A model generated the notes under the pieces. It had not been told where the DNA came from, searched no databases, and worked only from the letters and a program-made list of their open reading frames with translations. A stretch of DNA of 64,000 nt from Mauremys mutica (taxonomy: Eukaryota; Chordata; Testudines; Geoemydidae): the NCBI RefSeq assembly GCF_020497125.1, contig NC_059080.1:47743563-47807562 (forward strand). Direction: 5' to 3'. A program made the translations under genes and the position numbers. Below are positions 56,044-64,000 of the stretch, in pieces. Within the stretch, counting starts at the first letter, position 1, and each line of letters opens with the position of its first letter.

Positions 56044-56411
56044 AAGGATAGATCTACACCTAAAACTTAGGTTGACCCCGCTCCAGCTCAGGGCTGTGAT
56101 GAATTCCACACCTGGTGAGACAGAGATAGGGTGGACTTCACCTCTGTTGTAGATGCAGCTAGGTGGATGGAATAATTATTACTTTACCCAGCACATGGGG
56201 AGCTGCCACACAGCTCTCCCCCTCAGCCCCTCTCTCCAGAGTACGTTGGAGGGATTCTTCCCGTGACCTAGCTACTGCCTCTCGGAGAGGTGGACTAACG
56301 CCATCACTGGAAAACCCTCTTCTGTTAATGTAGGAAGCATCTACACCATGGCGCTACAGCATCAGACCTGCAGTGCCATCGCTACACTGCTGTAGTTTAG
56401 ATATACCCTTA
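56044..56411. mobile_element. Non-autonomous hAT-type element
   Basis: Left end TAAGGATAGATCTACACCTAA and right end TTTAGATATACCCTTA are imperfect inverted repeats. GACCTAGCTACTGCCTCTC and GTGTAGA-type words are typical of this family. No ORF. Confidence 0.55.
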
Positions 56412-57044
56412 ATATAAGATGAGTGACAGCGTCTGGATACAGAAAGACAAATGGGAGCGGGAGGAGAATACAAGGAAACAATGAGGCTACCAGTCATCAG
56501 GCTAGGTGGTGGTCTCAGAACACCAGCAGCCTAAACACTGTCAGGGTTCTTGTAAGCTTCATGGCAAAGGAGAGGTTTAAGACGGGTTTTGGAGGAGGAC
56601 AATGGGTTAGTTTTGCGGATGTTTACTGGGAGGAGCAGCCTGGGGGAAAAGCCACATAGGCCAATGAAAATATGTTTCATTCAATCAGATTCTCTCCTCT
56701 TTCTAAGAGGAGACAGAAATTGGTTCCCAACAGGGGACAGTCAGTGAAGAGAGGGGCTGCAGGAGAGAGGCACTTAGTCCAGCAAGGGGAAGTGCTCTGG
56801 GATACACCTATGAGCCTGGAATCTCTGGAGACATGTGATTCATGCGGGGTGGGGGTGAGATGAGTGCATTGACACACAAGTCACAGAAGCACTCGTCATC
56901 AACCCTGCTTGTGCCTTTAAGTTGTTTGGGAGACTCAGCCTTTATGAACACACATTGTTGCTGGAGGAGAGCGTTGCTACTGACCTTCCCTTCCAGGGCA
57001 ACCAGCTAATTATTCATTCCCCTCTTTCATTGCTTGCTAAGCAG
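56412..57044. other. Probable KLHL30 first intron
   Basis: No repeat or other gene recognised. The last bases (TCATTCCCCTCTTTCATTGC TTGCTAAGCAG) form a good acceptor. Confidence 0.5.
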
Positions 57045-57892
57045 GCTGGAGTTTCCATGTTAGAGCCCCAAGAGCAGGAGTGGGCTTTATCAGAGGATAG
57101 CACCATGGTGAGGAACGTTGATGACTTCGATTTCTCCCTCCCATCCCACCCCCAGGCCATCCTGGAAGGCCTGCGGAGCCTGCGCTCCAATCCGAAGCTC
57201 TCCGACGTCACGCTGCTTGTGGGTGGGCATGAGTTCCCCTGCCACCGCAGCATCCTGGCCCTCTGCAGCCACTACTTCAATGCCATGTTCACTGGTGACT
57301 TTATTGAGAGCATCTCAGCCCATGTGGAGATCAAAGAGGTGGATCCTGTTGTCATGGAGACTCTGATCGACTTTGCTTACACAGGAAAGATCACCATCAA
57401 CCAGGGGAACGTGGAGGCACTAATCCGGACCTCCAACCAGCTCCACTTCCCCACCATCCGGAAAGTCTGCAGCCGCTACCTGAGACAGCAGATGGATGCA
57501 ACCAACTGCCTGGGCATCTGTGAGTTTGGGGAGAACCATGGCTGCCTGGAAGTGTCCTCAAAGGCCTGGGCTTTCCTGCAGGAGAACTTTGAGGCTGTAT
57601 CGCACCAGGAGGAGTTTCTCCAGCTATCCAAGGAGAGGCTGGTAGTCTACTTGTCCAATGACCTGCTGCAGGTACAGGAAGAACAGAGCCTAGCTGAGGC
57701 TGTGCTTAGGTGGGTGAGGTACGAAGAAGCATCTAGAGCCAAGCACCTGCCAGAGCTCCTACACCTGGTGCACCTGGCTTCACTACCAGACCAGTACCTG
57801 CAGAACCTACTCTCATTGGAGCCGCTGATCCAAGATTCGGAAGCTTGCAAAGCCGTCATCTCCAGCTACCGAAGCACGGTCAGTGCTGTAAG
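57045..57892 (+). CDS. KLHL30: KLHL30 BTB/BACK exon (first coding exon)
   Basis: KLHL30 is a BTB-BACK-kelch protein of the kind that serves as a substrate adaptor for CUL3 ubiquitin ligases. The exon is proposed from the acceptor at 57044 to the donor AAG|GTATCA after 57892, with translation from the ATG at 57105 (GCACCATGG, a strong context, and the family N-terminus [20 protein letters not shown]). The frame is also open upstream to 56922, but that part shows no homology. BTB: residues about 25-130 ([47 protein letters not shown]). BACK: about 140-245 ([40 protein letters not shown]). Kelch repeats would come from exons beyond the window or in unrecognised sequence. It looks intact. Confidence 0.92.
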
Positions 57893-59077
57893 GTATCAGA
57901 ATGGCCCTGTCTAGATGGAGCTTCTGTCCTGGAGGGAGGTTGCCAGTGGGAAATGATCTGCATCAGTGTCCAATCAGATTCCTAGATGTGAGAGTCCAGG
58001 TCAGACTACCTTTCCACTTCGATGGTGAATGTGGTTCAAAAGGTGCTATAGAAATGCTGAGGGAGATGCCCCAAAGGCCAGCAGTGGGAAGTGGGGCTTT
58101 CCCCAGAGTCAGCTAGGCACAGGAATCGAGTGCAGGCCCAGAACCACCCCAAATCGTCTCTGTAGTCAAGCCTCTTCCAGCTCAGTGCAGAAATCCACTG
58201 TAGGCTCTGCAGGAGCTTTACCCGATCCTCTCTCTCAGTGAGTACAACCACTCCTAGCTTCTCTGCCTGGGAAGGGTCTACCAGCTATAGTCGCACTGCT
58301 ATAGCCTGCTGTGTAGACACTCCTAGTCTGGTACATGAGTGGCCTTTTTTGGTTTAGTTTAACCTCCTGTCCAAGTTTAATGGAATAAAGGCTCCTCTTG
58401 TCCTGGAATGAGAGTGTCTGCCCAGGGGTGGTGGGGTAGGAGGAGAGATGTACTGGGATAGCTATATCAGTTTAAATTTACCCCTTAGTTTATACCAGAA
58501 ACACTTTCCTGTCTAGCCAAAGCCTTTAAGGAACTATATCTAAAATGTGTAATTGGTGAACAGACAAATTGAGGAGACAAGTCAGGTCAAATAACCAACC
58601 CAAACCTCCTCCCGAAGTTTGAGCTCACCCCTCCAGCTCTTGGAAGGCTGTGATAGTTTAATTGTTTCTTCATTTTCACATGCATCGGCACCACATTTTG
58701 GTAGAGCCTAGAGGCATAAACACCAAAGGAAAGGCTTATAAGGTGGGTATTTCCAACCTAACTGAAACCAGGCCAGGCCAAAATGCTTGCACAGATACTG
58801 TGTGTTCACAAGATTCCCAGACCACGGAATTAGTTGGCATAACTTTGAACAAGCACAGAGATTCTTGGGTGCTAATCTGAACCAAACCAATGAGTCTGAG
58901 TTCTTGGAGAGAGGGGGAAAGTTGTTCTTCCACCACTAATTTCCATAACTCATTTATTCTTGCTTTATTCCAAACAAATGAACAGAGTGACCTTTACTTA
59001 TTGGTTTGCTTTCTGAAATGCACCTCACTCACCACATCTCAGGATGCAGGTACAAACAGAGAGAGCTATGATGATTT
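57893..59077. other. KLHL30 intron, nothing recognised
   Basis: No kelch-repeat exon (GG...Y..W motifs) found. CTATAGTCGCACTGCTATAGC with TGTGTAGACACTCC near 58285-58325 may be the end of a small DNA element. Confidence 0.45.
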
Positions 59078-59353
59078 ACACATAAGAACAGCCCTACTGG
59101 GTCAGACCAAAGGTCCATCTAGCCCAGTATCCTGTCTTCCGACAGCTAGTAGCCATTGATGGACCTATCCTCCATGAATTTATCTAGTTCTTTTTTGAAC
59201 CCTGTTATGGTCTTGACCTTCACAACATCCTCTAGCAAGGAGTTCCACAGGTTGATTGTGTATTGTGTGAAGAAATACTTCCTTTTATTTGTTTTAAACC
59301 TGCTGCCTATTAATTTCATTTGGTGACCCCTAGTTCTTGTGTTATGAGAAGGA
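59078..59353 (-). mobile_element. CR1 3' fragment with internal deletion
   Basis: The 3' end is at 59078 (CATAAGAACAGCCCTACTGG on +). The sequence jumps from TCCTGTCTTCCGACAGC to TAGTAGCCATTGATGG, skipping about 150 bp present in the copy at 27870. It ends at GTTATGAGAAGGA (59353). Confidence 0.88.
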
Positions 59354-60660
59354 ACACTTGTTGGGGGCGGAACAGATCTGGACAAGGAGACAAAGTCTGG
59401 AGATAAACATGAGAAGGGAGGGACAGGCAGTAGAAACAAAAGTGAAACTGTTTGAGCAGCACATTCCAGAAGTCCGAGTGTAGCCTTCATTGATTTGAGA
59501 TCTATCATACCATTCTCTCACTAGAAGGGAAAACCTACAATGGCAGCAGGTCATAAAAGAGACCAAGTTTGGGAATATTTTAATGAAGTTCCTCTACATG
59601 TGGGTAAGACAGGCATGTGTGCAAAATGCAAACAGTGCAACAAAGAAATGCAAGGCCTGGTTGCCTAAATGAAACAACATCATGAGAAGTGCTCCTTCTC
59701 AGGAGGAAGCTGCAGTGAAGATGAAAGGAACATGTCTGAACGTGCAGGATCTTCAGGTTGGTCAACTTTTTTATTTCATACTTCTTTCTTAAGGACTGCC
59801 TGCCTTCTTTCTGGACTATTCTTGAATTCTTATGTTTGGTACTTATGGTACTATCATTTTAGATGCAGTTGTGATAAAAAAACAAATAGCTGAAATAGGC
59901 AGATCTTCCTTTTACAATTTCACCTTTAAAGTAGTACTGAGTTTCAGTGAATGCAGTGAGTAATACTAAATGAGCAGTATGGTAATAATAATTAACTAAC
60001 TGCATTGACTTACAGGATTCTGAAGACTATCCATCTTCAAGATCACCATCATTTTCTATAGTTTCAGAGTGAAACACTATCACTGGCAGATAAGTCACAT
60101 CATGTATGTCACATCGTACGACAGTATATACTGTCATGCTACAGGCGATATACTGTAGTAAAAAGAAAAAAAATCTCCATCATCCAGAAAAAACCATAGA
60201 TACATTTGTGATAAGAACCAGCATATTACAAAAAGAGGTAATTGATGAAAAACTTGCCCGGTTTGTTTATGCAACAAACTCTCCTTTCCATATGACTGAG
60301 AACCTACACTACATTAACAGTCATTAAGACCAGGATAATACAGGTCCACCCAACAGAGCAGACGTCGCAGGCAAATTGCTGGATAAAGTGTATGAAAGAG
60401 AAATTGAGCAGTGTGCAAAAGGTCTAGAGGGTGAAATTATTAACCTGAATCTTGATGGGTGGAGCAATGTCCACAATGATCCTGTTGTATGTGCTTGTGT
60501 GACAACAGAAGGGAATGTCATCCTTACAGAAACAATTGATATATCAGGAAATGCACAGACAGCAGAATACTTACAAGAAGTAGTAGTAAAAGCTATCACA
60601 AACTGAAAGAAAATAAATTTAAAATGTCTAATATGCAGCTTGGTCAGACAATGCTGCAAA

Positions 60661-61005
60661 TCATAGAACAGGGATCAGCAACCTTTGGCACGCGGCTCGC
60701 CAGGGTAAGCATCCACAGGTTTGGCCGATCATGGCCCCAACTGGCCATGGTGCGCCCGTCTCAGGCCAATGGGGGCTGTGGAAAGCAGCGCAGGCCGAGG
60801 GATGTGCTGGCCACCACTTCCCGCCGCCCCCATTGGCTTGTAGCAGTGAACCGCAGCCAGTGGGAGCCGCGATTAGCCGAACTTGCGGACGCGGCAGGTA
60901 AACAAACCGGCCTGGCCCACCAGGGTGCTTACCCTGGCAAGCTGGATGCCAAAGGTTGCCGAGCTCTGTCATAGAATATCAGCTTGGAAGGGACTTCAGG
61001 AGGTA
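60661..61005 (-). mobile_element. CR1 3'-tip fragment split by a hAT MITE
   Basis: AATATCAGCTTGGAAGGGAC and TTCAGGAGGTA (60974-61003), preceded by TCATAGAA on either side of the MITE, match the first 40 bp of a CR1 3' end such as that at 9590. The piece is very short; chance similarity is possible but unlikely. Confidence 0.55.
60669..60968. mobile_element. hAT MITE with perfect 8-bp duplication
   Basis: Flanked by TCATAGAA at 60661-60668 and 60969-60976. Ends: CAGGGATCAGCAACCTTTGG and CCAAAGGTTGCCGAGCTCTG. Its two halves are themselves largely inverted (GGCCGATCATGGC..., GCGATTAGCC), giving a foldback. Same family as the half copy at 24963. Confidence 0.92.
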
Positions 61006-62570
61006 TCCAAGATGAGAAGAAATTATTTAGAAGAGAATGAAGAGAGTCCCAAAGCTAATAAACATGCAGTTGCAGTGCTCATTTGATGCACCTCCTAGCC
61101 AAAGACTGCAGTGTTCCAGAAATAAAGGCTAATGCTGAAATGGCAAAATACTTCTGTAACAACCACTTTGCAGCAGCTGCTCTGAAAAAAGTGGGAGGAA
61201 CCAAGCGAACTCTCCCACAAGACATGTGATGGAACTCAGTAATGGATTGTTTTGAGCACTATATCAATAACTGGTCTAATCTGATGACAGTTTGTGAACA
61301 AAATCATGAAAAACTAGATGGCACTGTCACAGCCAAAGTTCTCAACATTGGGCTTAAGAGAAACGTTGAACAGATGCTGAGTACCCTGAAGCCTATTTCT
61401 GTAGCCTTGAACAAAATGCAGGGAAATAGCTGTTTTATTGCTGATGCTGTTGACATTTGGAAGGAACTGAGTGAGATCTTAAAAAAGAGAAATATGCAAT
61501 GACAGAGTTAAATTACAAGCATTAAAAAAATGAATGGGACAAGCACTATCTCCAGCTCATTTTCTTGCAAATATTCTCAATACTTGGTACCAGGGTCAAA
61601 CATTAACTGCTGAAAAAGAGGAGTTGGCTATGACATGGACATCCAGCAATCATCTCTCCATAATGCCAACTATAATGAACTTCAGAGCTAATGGTGAACC
61701 AGTCAAGAAATATATGTTTGCTGATGATGTTTTAAAGAAAGTCATACCATGACTTAAGCATTTGGATTCAGAGACTTTTGAAGTGATAATCTCACTTTTA
61801 ATAGCATTAGCTTCTTCTGCAGGTGTAGAAGGAATATTTTCTTCCTTTGGACTAATTCATTCCAAATTGAGAAATCATTTGGGACCTGAAAAAGCAGGAA
61901 AGCTTGTATTTCTTTTCCAGATTATAAACAAACAGGAAAATGAAAGTGAAGACGACTGAGTTAGCTGCAGAAGCCAATATTTTAAGTTTCTCATGTTGAG
62001 CTGGCTGACAATCGATTTAATTTGTTTTCTTAAAATATATTTCATTTAACTATTTTAGTTAAAAACAATTGTAACAAAAACAAACCTGATTTTAAAAAAA
62101 CTTGAATGTTTAAATTAAAAAAAATTCATATGCTTGTTGTGTTAAATTATATGTTGGCTGTTGAAGAAAAAAATCCAGAATACATAATGTTATTGTTTTA
62201 GTTAAAACAAACAATTTAAAATGTGTCTGGTGATGTTCTCCTCCTAATGCAGCATGGCAAGAAAATCCTCCAAATATGAATGAGTTCACGTCTCCCAATG
62301 ACTTCATAAATATCTGCTTCAATTACCTTTGGTAAATGAAATAACCAAACAATCATTCATTTTCTGATATAGCTGTAAAACTAATCTGAACACTTTTCAA
62401 AATAAATCACTTTAAAAATGTGTGTATCTTCTAAAAATGAAACCTACATCTGAGTTGTGAAGAATATGTATTAAGGTTATAACAACCAACAAGAATGCAC
62501 ATTTATGTAGAAATCCATGATTAAATCAAGTCTTCCTGACTAGTGATTTAAATCAATCAAATCCACCCTG

Positions 62571-62921
62571 TAAGAGTTTCCTTTGACGGCTAGTAGACAG
62601 TAATTTGACACTGATGTTCTCTTTGTGAGGAGTGCAGTGGTGGTGAGAGTCAGGAAGACACAGGACTTTTGGGGCAGGAAAAGCATCTGCTTTCAATGGA
62701 TAAATAAGCACAGAACTCCCCCCCAAATGCTCCCAGTGAATGGGAAAGGATGGGAGACACCTGTGCCAGCCACCATGGCTAGCTCAGCTCAGCACAGGGC
62801 TCCAGAGCTGTAGCTGCTGGGCAGGCAGGTGCAGTGGTTCATAGGCAATAACCAAGCAGCACAGCCTGGTTAGATATTGTTAGTGGGAGGATGCACAGCA
62901 GCAGTGCAACACACAGTCTGC
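62571..62921. other. Nothing recognised
   Basis: 350 bp between the hAT end and the Penelope insertion without identified features. Confidence 0.45.
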
Positions 62922-63012
62922 CCTGGTTTCAGAGGGGCAGCCGTGTTAGTCTGTATCAGCAAAAACAACAAGGAATCCTTGTGGCACCTTAGAGACTAAC
63001 AAATGTATTTGG

Positions 63013-63052
63013 GCATTAGCTTTTGTGGGCTAAAACCCACTTCATCAGATGC
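63013..63052 (-). ncRNA. Hammerhead-ribozyme-like motif, left terminus
   Basis: On -: GCAU, intact core CUGAUGA, stem-loop GUGGGUUUUAGCCCAC, then AAAA in place of GAAA, GCUA and AUGC. Stem I GCAU/AUGC pairs fully. The G12 to A change should reduce or abolish activity. Confidence 0.55.
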
Positions 63053-63189
63053 ATGGAGTGGGAAATACAGAGGCAGGTATAAATACACAGCACATGAAAA
63101 GATGGGAGTTGCCTTACCAAGTGGGAGGTCAGTGCTAACGAGCCAATTCAATTAAATTCTATTCAAGGGACACCATCATAGGTCCTAAC

Positions 63190-63530
63190 CACATCAGCCA
63201 CATCATCAGGGGCTCGTTCACCTGCACATCTACCAATGTGATATATGCCATCATTATGCCCCTCTGCCATGTACATTGGCCAAACCGGACAGTCTTTACG
63301 CAAAAGAATACATGGACACAAATCTGACATCAAGAATTATAACATTCAAAAACCAGTAAGAGAACACTTCAATTTCCCTGGACACTCAATAACAGACTTA
63401 AAAATGGTAATTCTTCAACAAAAAAGCTTCAAAACCAGACTCCTAGAAACTGCAGAACTGTAATTAATTTACAAATGGGACACCATAAAATTAGGCCTGA
63501 ATAAAGACTGGGAGTGGAGGAGTCACTACA
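63190..63530 (+). pseudogene. Penelope GIY-YIG endonuclease fragment
   Basis: Frames give SHIIRGSFTCTSTNVIYA, then PSAMYIGQTGQSLRKRIHGH, KSDIKNYNIQKPVREHFNF, ITDLKMVILQQKSFKTRLLE. Unlike the copy at 41560, this one keeps the canonical YIGQTGQSL. A missing codon group between IYAII and PLC (63250-63260) and a TAA at 63461-63463 break it. Confidence 0.82.
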
Positions 63531-63790
63531 AAAACTAAATTTCCCCTGCTGATACTCACATCTTCTTGTCAACTGTTTGAAATGAGCCACTTTGATTACA
63601 TTGAACTCTTTAGCATTACAAAAGTGATTTTTCTTCCCTTGATATCCACCCCTTCTTGTCAACTGTTGAGAATAGCTTAGTTCCATCTTAATTGAATTGG
63701 TTTGTTAGCACTGACCCCCCACTTGGTAAGGCAACTCCCATCTTTTCATGTGATGTGTATTTATACCTGTCTCTGTATTTTCCACTCCAT

Positions 63791-63830
63791 GCATCTGATG
63801 AAGTGAGTTTTAGCCCACGAAAGCTTAAGC
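63791..63830 (+). ncRNA. Hammerhead-ribozyme-like motif, right terminus (best core)
   Basis: GCAU (63791-63794), CUGAUGA (63795-63801), stem II GUGAGUUUUAGCCCAC (one mismatch), GAAA (63819-63822), GCUU, AAGC. Both catalytic core strands are intact. Predicted stem III is a single A-U pair closing GC, the minimal form described for Penelope elements, and cleavage would fall after 63826. Caveats: an extra A between CUGAUGA and stem II, and one mismatch in stem I. Confidence 0.6.
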
Positions 63831-63889
63831 CCAAATAAATGTGTTAGTCTAAGGTGCCACAAGGACTCCTCGTTGTTTTTACAGTCTGC

Positions 63890-64000
63890 ACTATGAGCCC
63901 TGGGAGCAGCAGCAGCACGGTCAGTCCACACAGGGCTAAAGAAGAGAGACAGAGTGATTTTTCTGCCCAGATAATGGCAACGGTAGCAGCCTCGGTGATG
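63890..64000. other. Window end, nothing recognised
   Basis: A short AGCAGCAGCAGC run and unremarkable sequence. Confidence 0.4.

Larger units (their letters stand above)
59540..61959 (+). pseudogene. hAT transposase (BED zinc finger to C-terminal dimerisation domain), broken
   Basis: In order: a BED finger (59540-59700; DQVWEYFNEVPLHVGKTGMC, CKQCNKEMQGL, HHEKC), interrupted by TAA at 59666-59668; an intron-like gap; a DNA-binding linker (VIDEKLARFVYATNSPFHMT, 60238-60300); the catalytic start NLNLDGWSNVHNDPVVCACV (60440-60500); after the inserted MITE, KVGGTKRTLPQDM and VMDCFEHYINNWSNLMTVCE (61190-61300); and the hAT C-terminal dimerisation region SSAGVEGIFSSFGLIHSKLR (61813-61875), ending at TGA 61957-61959. 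Several stops and frame changes, plus an insertion, inactivate it. Confidence 0.8.
59537..62570 (+). mobile_element. hAT transposon relic with BED-finger transposase gene
   Basis: The 3' terminus TCAATCAAATCCACCCTG is at 62553-62570. The matching 5' end (CAGGGTGGATT...) is missing, probably lost at the junction with CR1-derived sequence before 59537. It carries the transposase remnants listed separately and later insertions at 60669-60968. The A/T-rich 3' flank (61960-62552) is non-coding element sequence. Confidence 0.82.
62922..63880 (+). mobile_element. Penelope-like retroelement, inverted termini and GIY-YIG fragment
   Basis: Flanked by ACAGTCTGC at 62913-62921 and 63881-63889. The left part up to 63120 and the right part from 63715 are inverted copies (AAGTGGGAGGTCAGTGCTAAC at about 63120 against TTAGCACTGACCCCCCACTT; also ACAACAAGGAATCCTTGTGG against CCACAAGGACTCCTCGTTGT). 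Between them is the GIY-YIG nuclease tail. RT is absent. Confidence 0.9.

Noticed and set aside
56922..57104. N-terminal extension of KLHL30 from the upstream in-frame ATG
   Set aside because: No homology to the family, a splice acceptor at 57044 lies inside it, and the ATG at 57105 has a stronger context and matches the family start.
62522..62570. Telomeric or origin-like AT-rich terminus
   Set aside because: The sequence matches a hAT 3' end and follows a hAT transposase relic.

Overview
The window reads as vertebrate nuclear DNA, most likely from a turtle. It has sparse, intron-split genes and is packed with CR1 LINEs (at least a dozen copies, several subfamilies). It also holds Penelope-like, DIRS, Gmr1-type Gypsy, L2-type, Harbinger and hAT elements, a mixture typical of turtle and, less so, crocodilian genomes. 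There are no bacterial operons, CRISPR arrays or RNA genes of cellular origin that I can support.

Two host genes lie head to tail on the + strand. The first is ESPNL (espin-like). An ankyrin-repeat exon sits at 12822-13003, and five exons at 38972-39101, 40403-40496, 42227-42342, 43920-44117 and 45245-46807 join in a consistent reading frame to give the C-terminal 699 residues. The second is KLHL30, whose BTB/BACK exon begins at an ATG at 57105. A possible untranslated first exon and muscle-type promoter lie near 55024-55205. ESPNL followed by KLHL30 on one strand is also the order I know from human 2q37. Earlier ESPNL exons and the KLHL30 kelch exons are not in view.

Layout: 1-7860 is transposon relics (Gypsy pol, an autonomous-type Harbinger element, a second Harbinger end). 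7860-12821 is CR1, MIR and unassigned sequence. 12822-46807 is ESPNL with one intron of about 26 kb, containing a DIRS element split by later insertions, a nearly intact CR1 ORF, a Gypsy LTR plus gag, an L2-type LINE carrying a hAT insertion, and two Penelope insertions. 46808-48300 is the ESPNL 3' UTR. 49005-51641 is a composite GC-rich hAT element. 52140-56411 holds CR1, hAT and MIR pieces and the KLHL30 promoter candidate. 57045-57892 is KLHL30. 59537-62570 is a degraded hAT transposase gene, and 62922-63880 is a third Penelope element.

Points most worth a second look: hammerhead-ribozyme-like motifs in the inverted ends of all three Penelope copies, one with an insertion boundary at the predicted cleavage site; an ESPNL ankyrin exon with both a frameshift and a nonsense codon although its splice sites and the downstream exons look sound; a Penelope insertion 37 bp from a live splice acceptor; and the two Gypsy relics, whose integrase-before-RT order and SCAN-like capsid point to the Gmr1 lineage.
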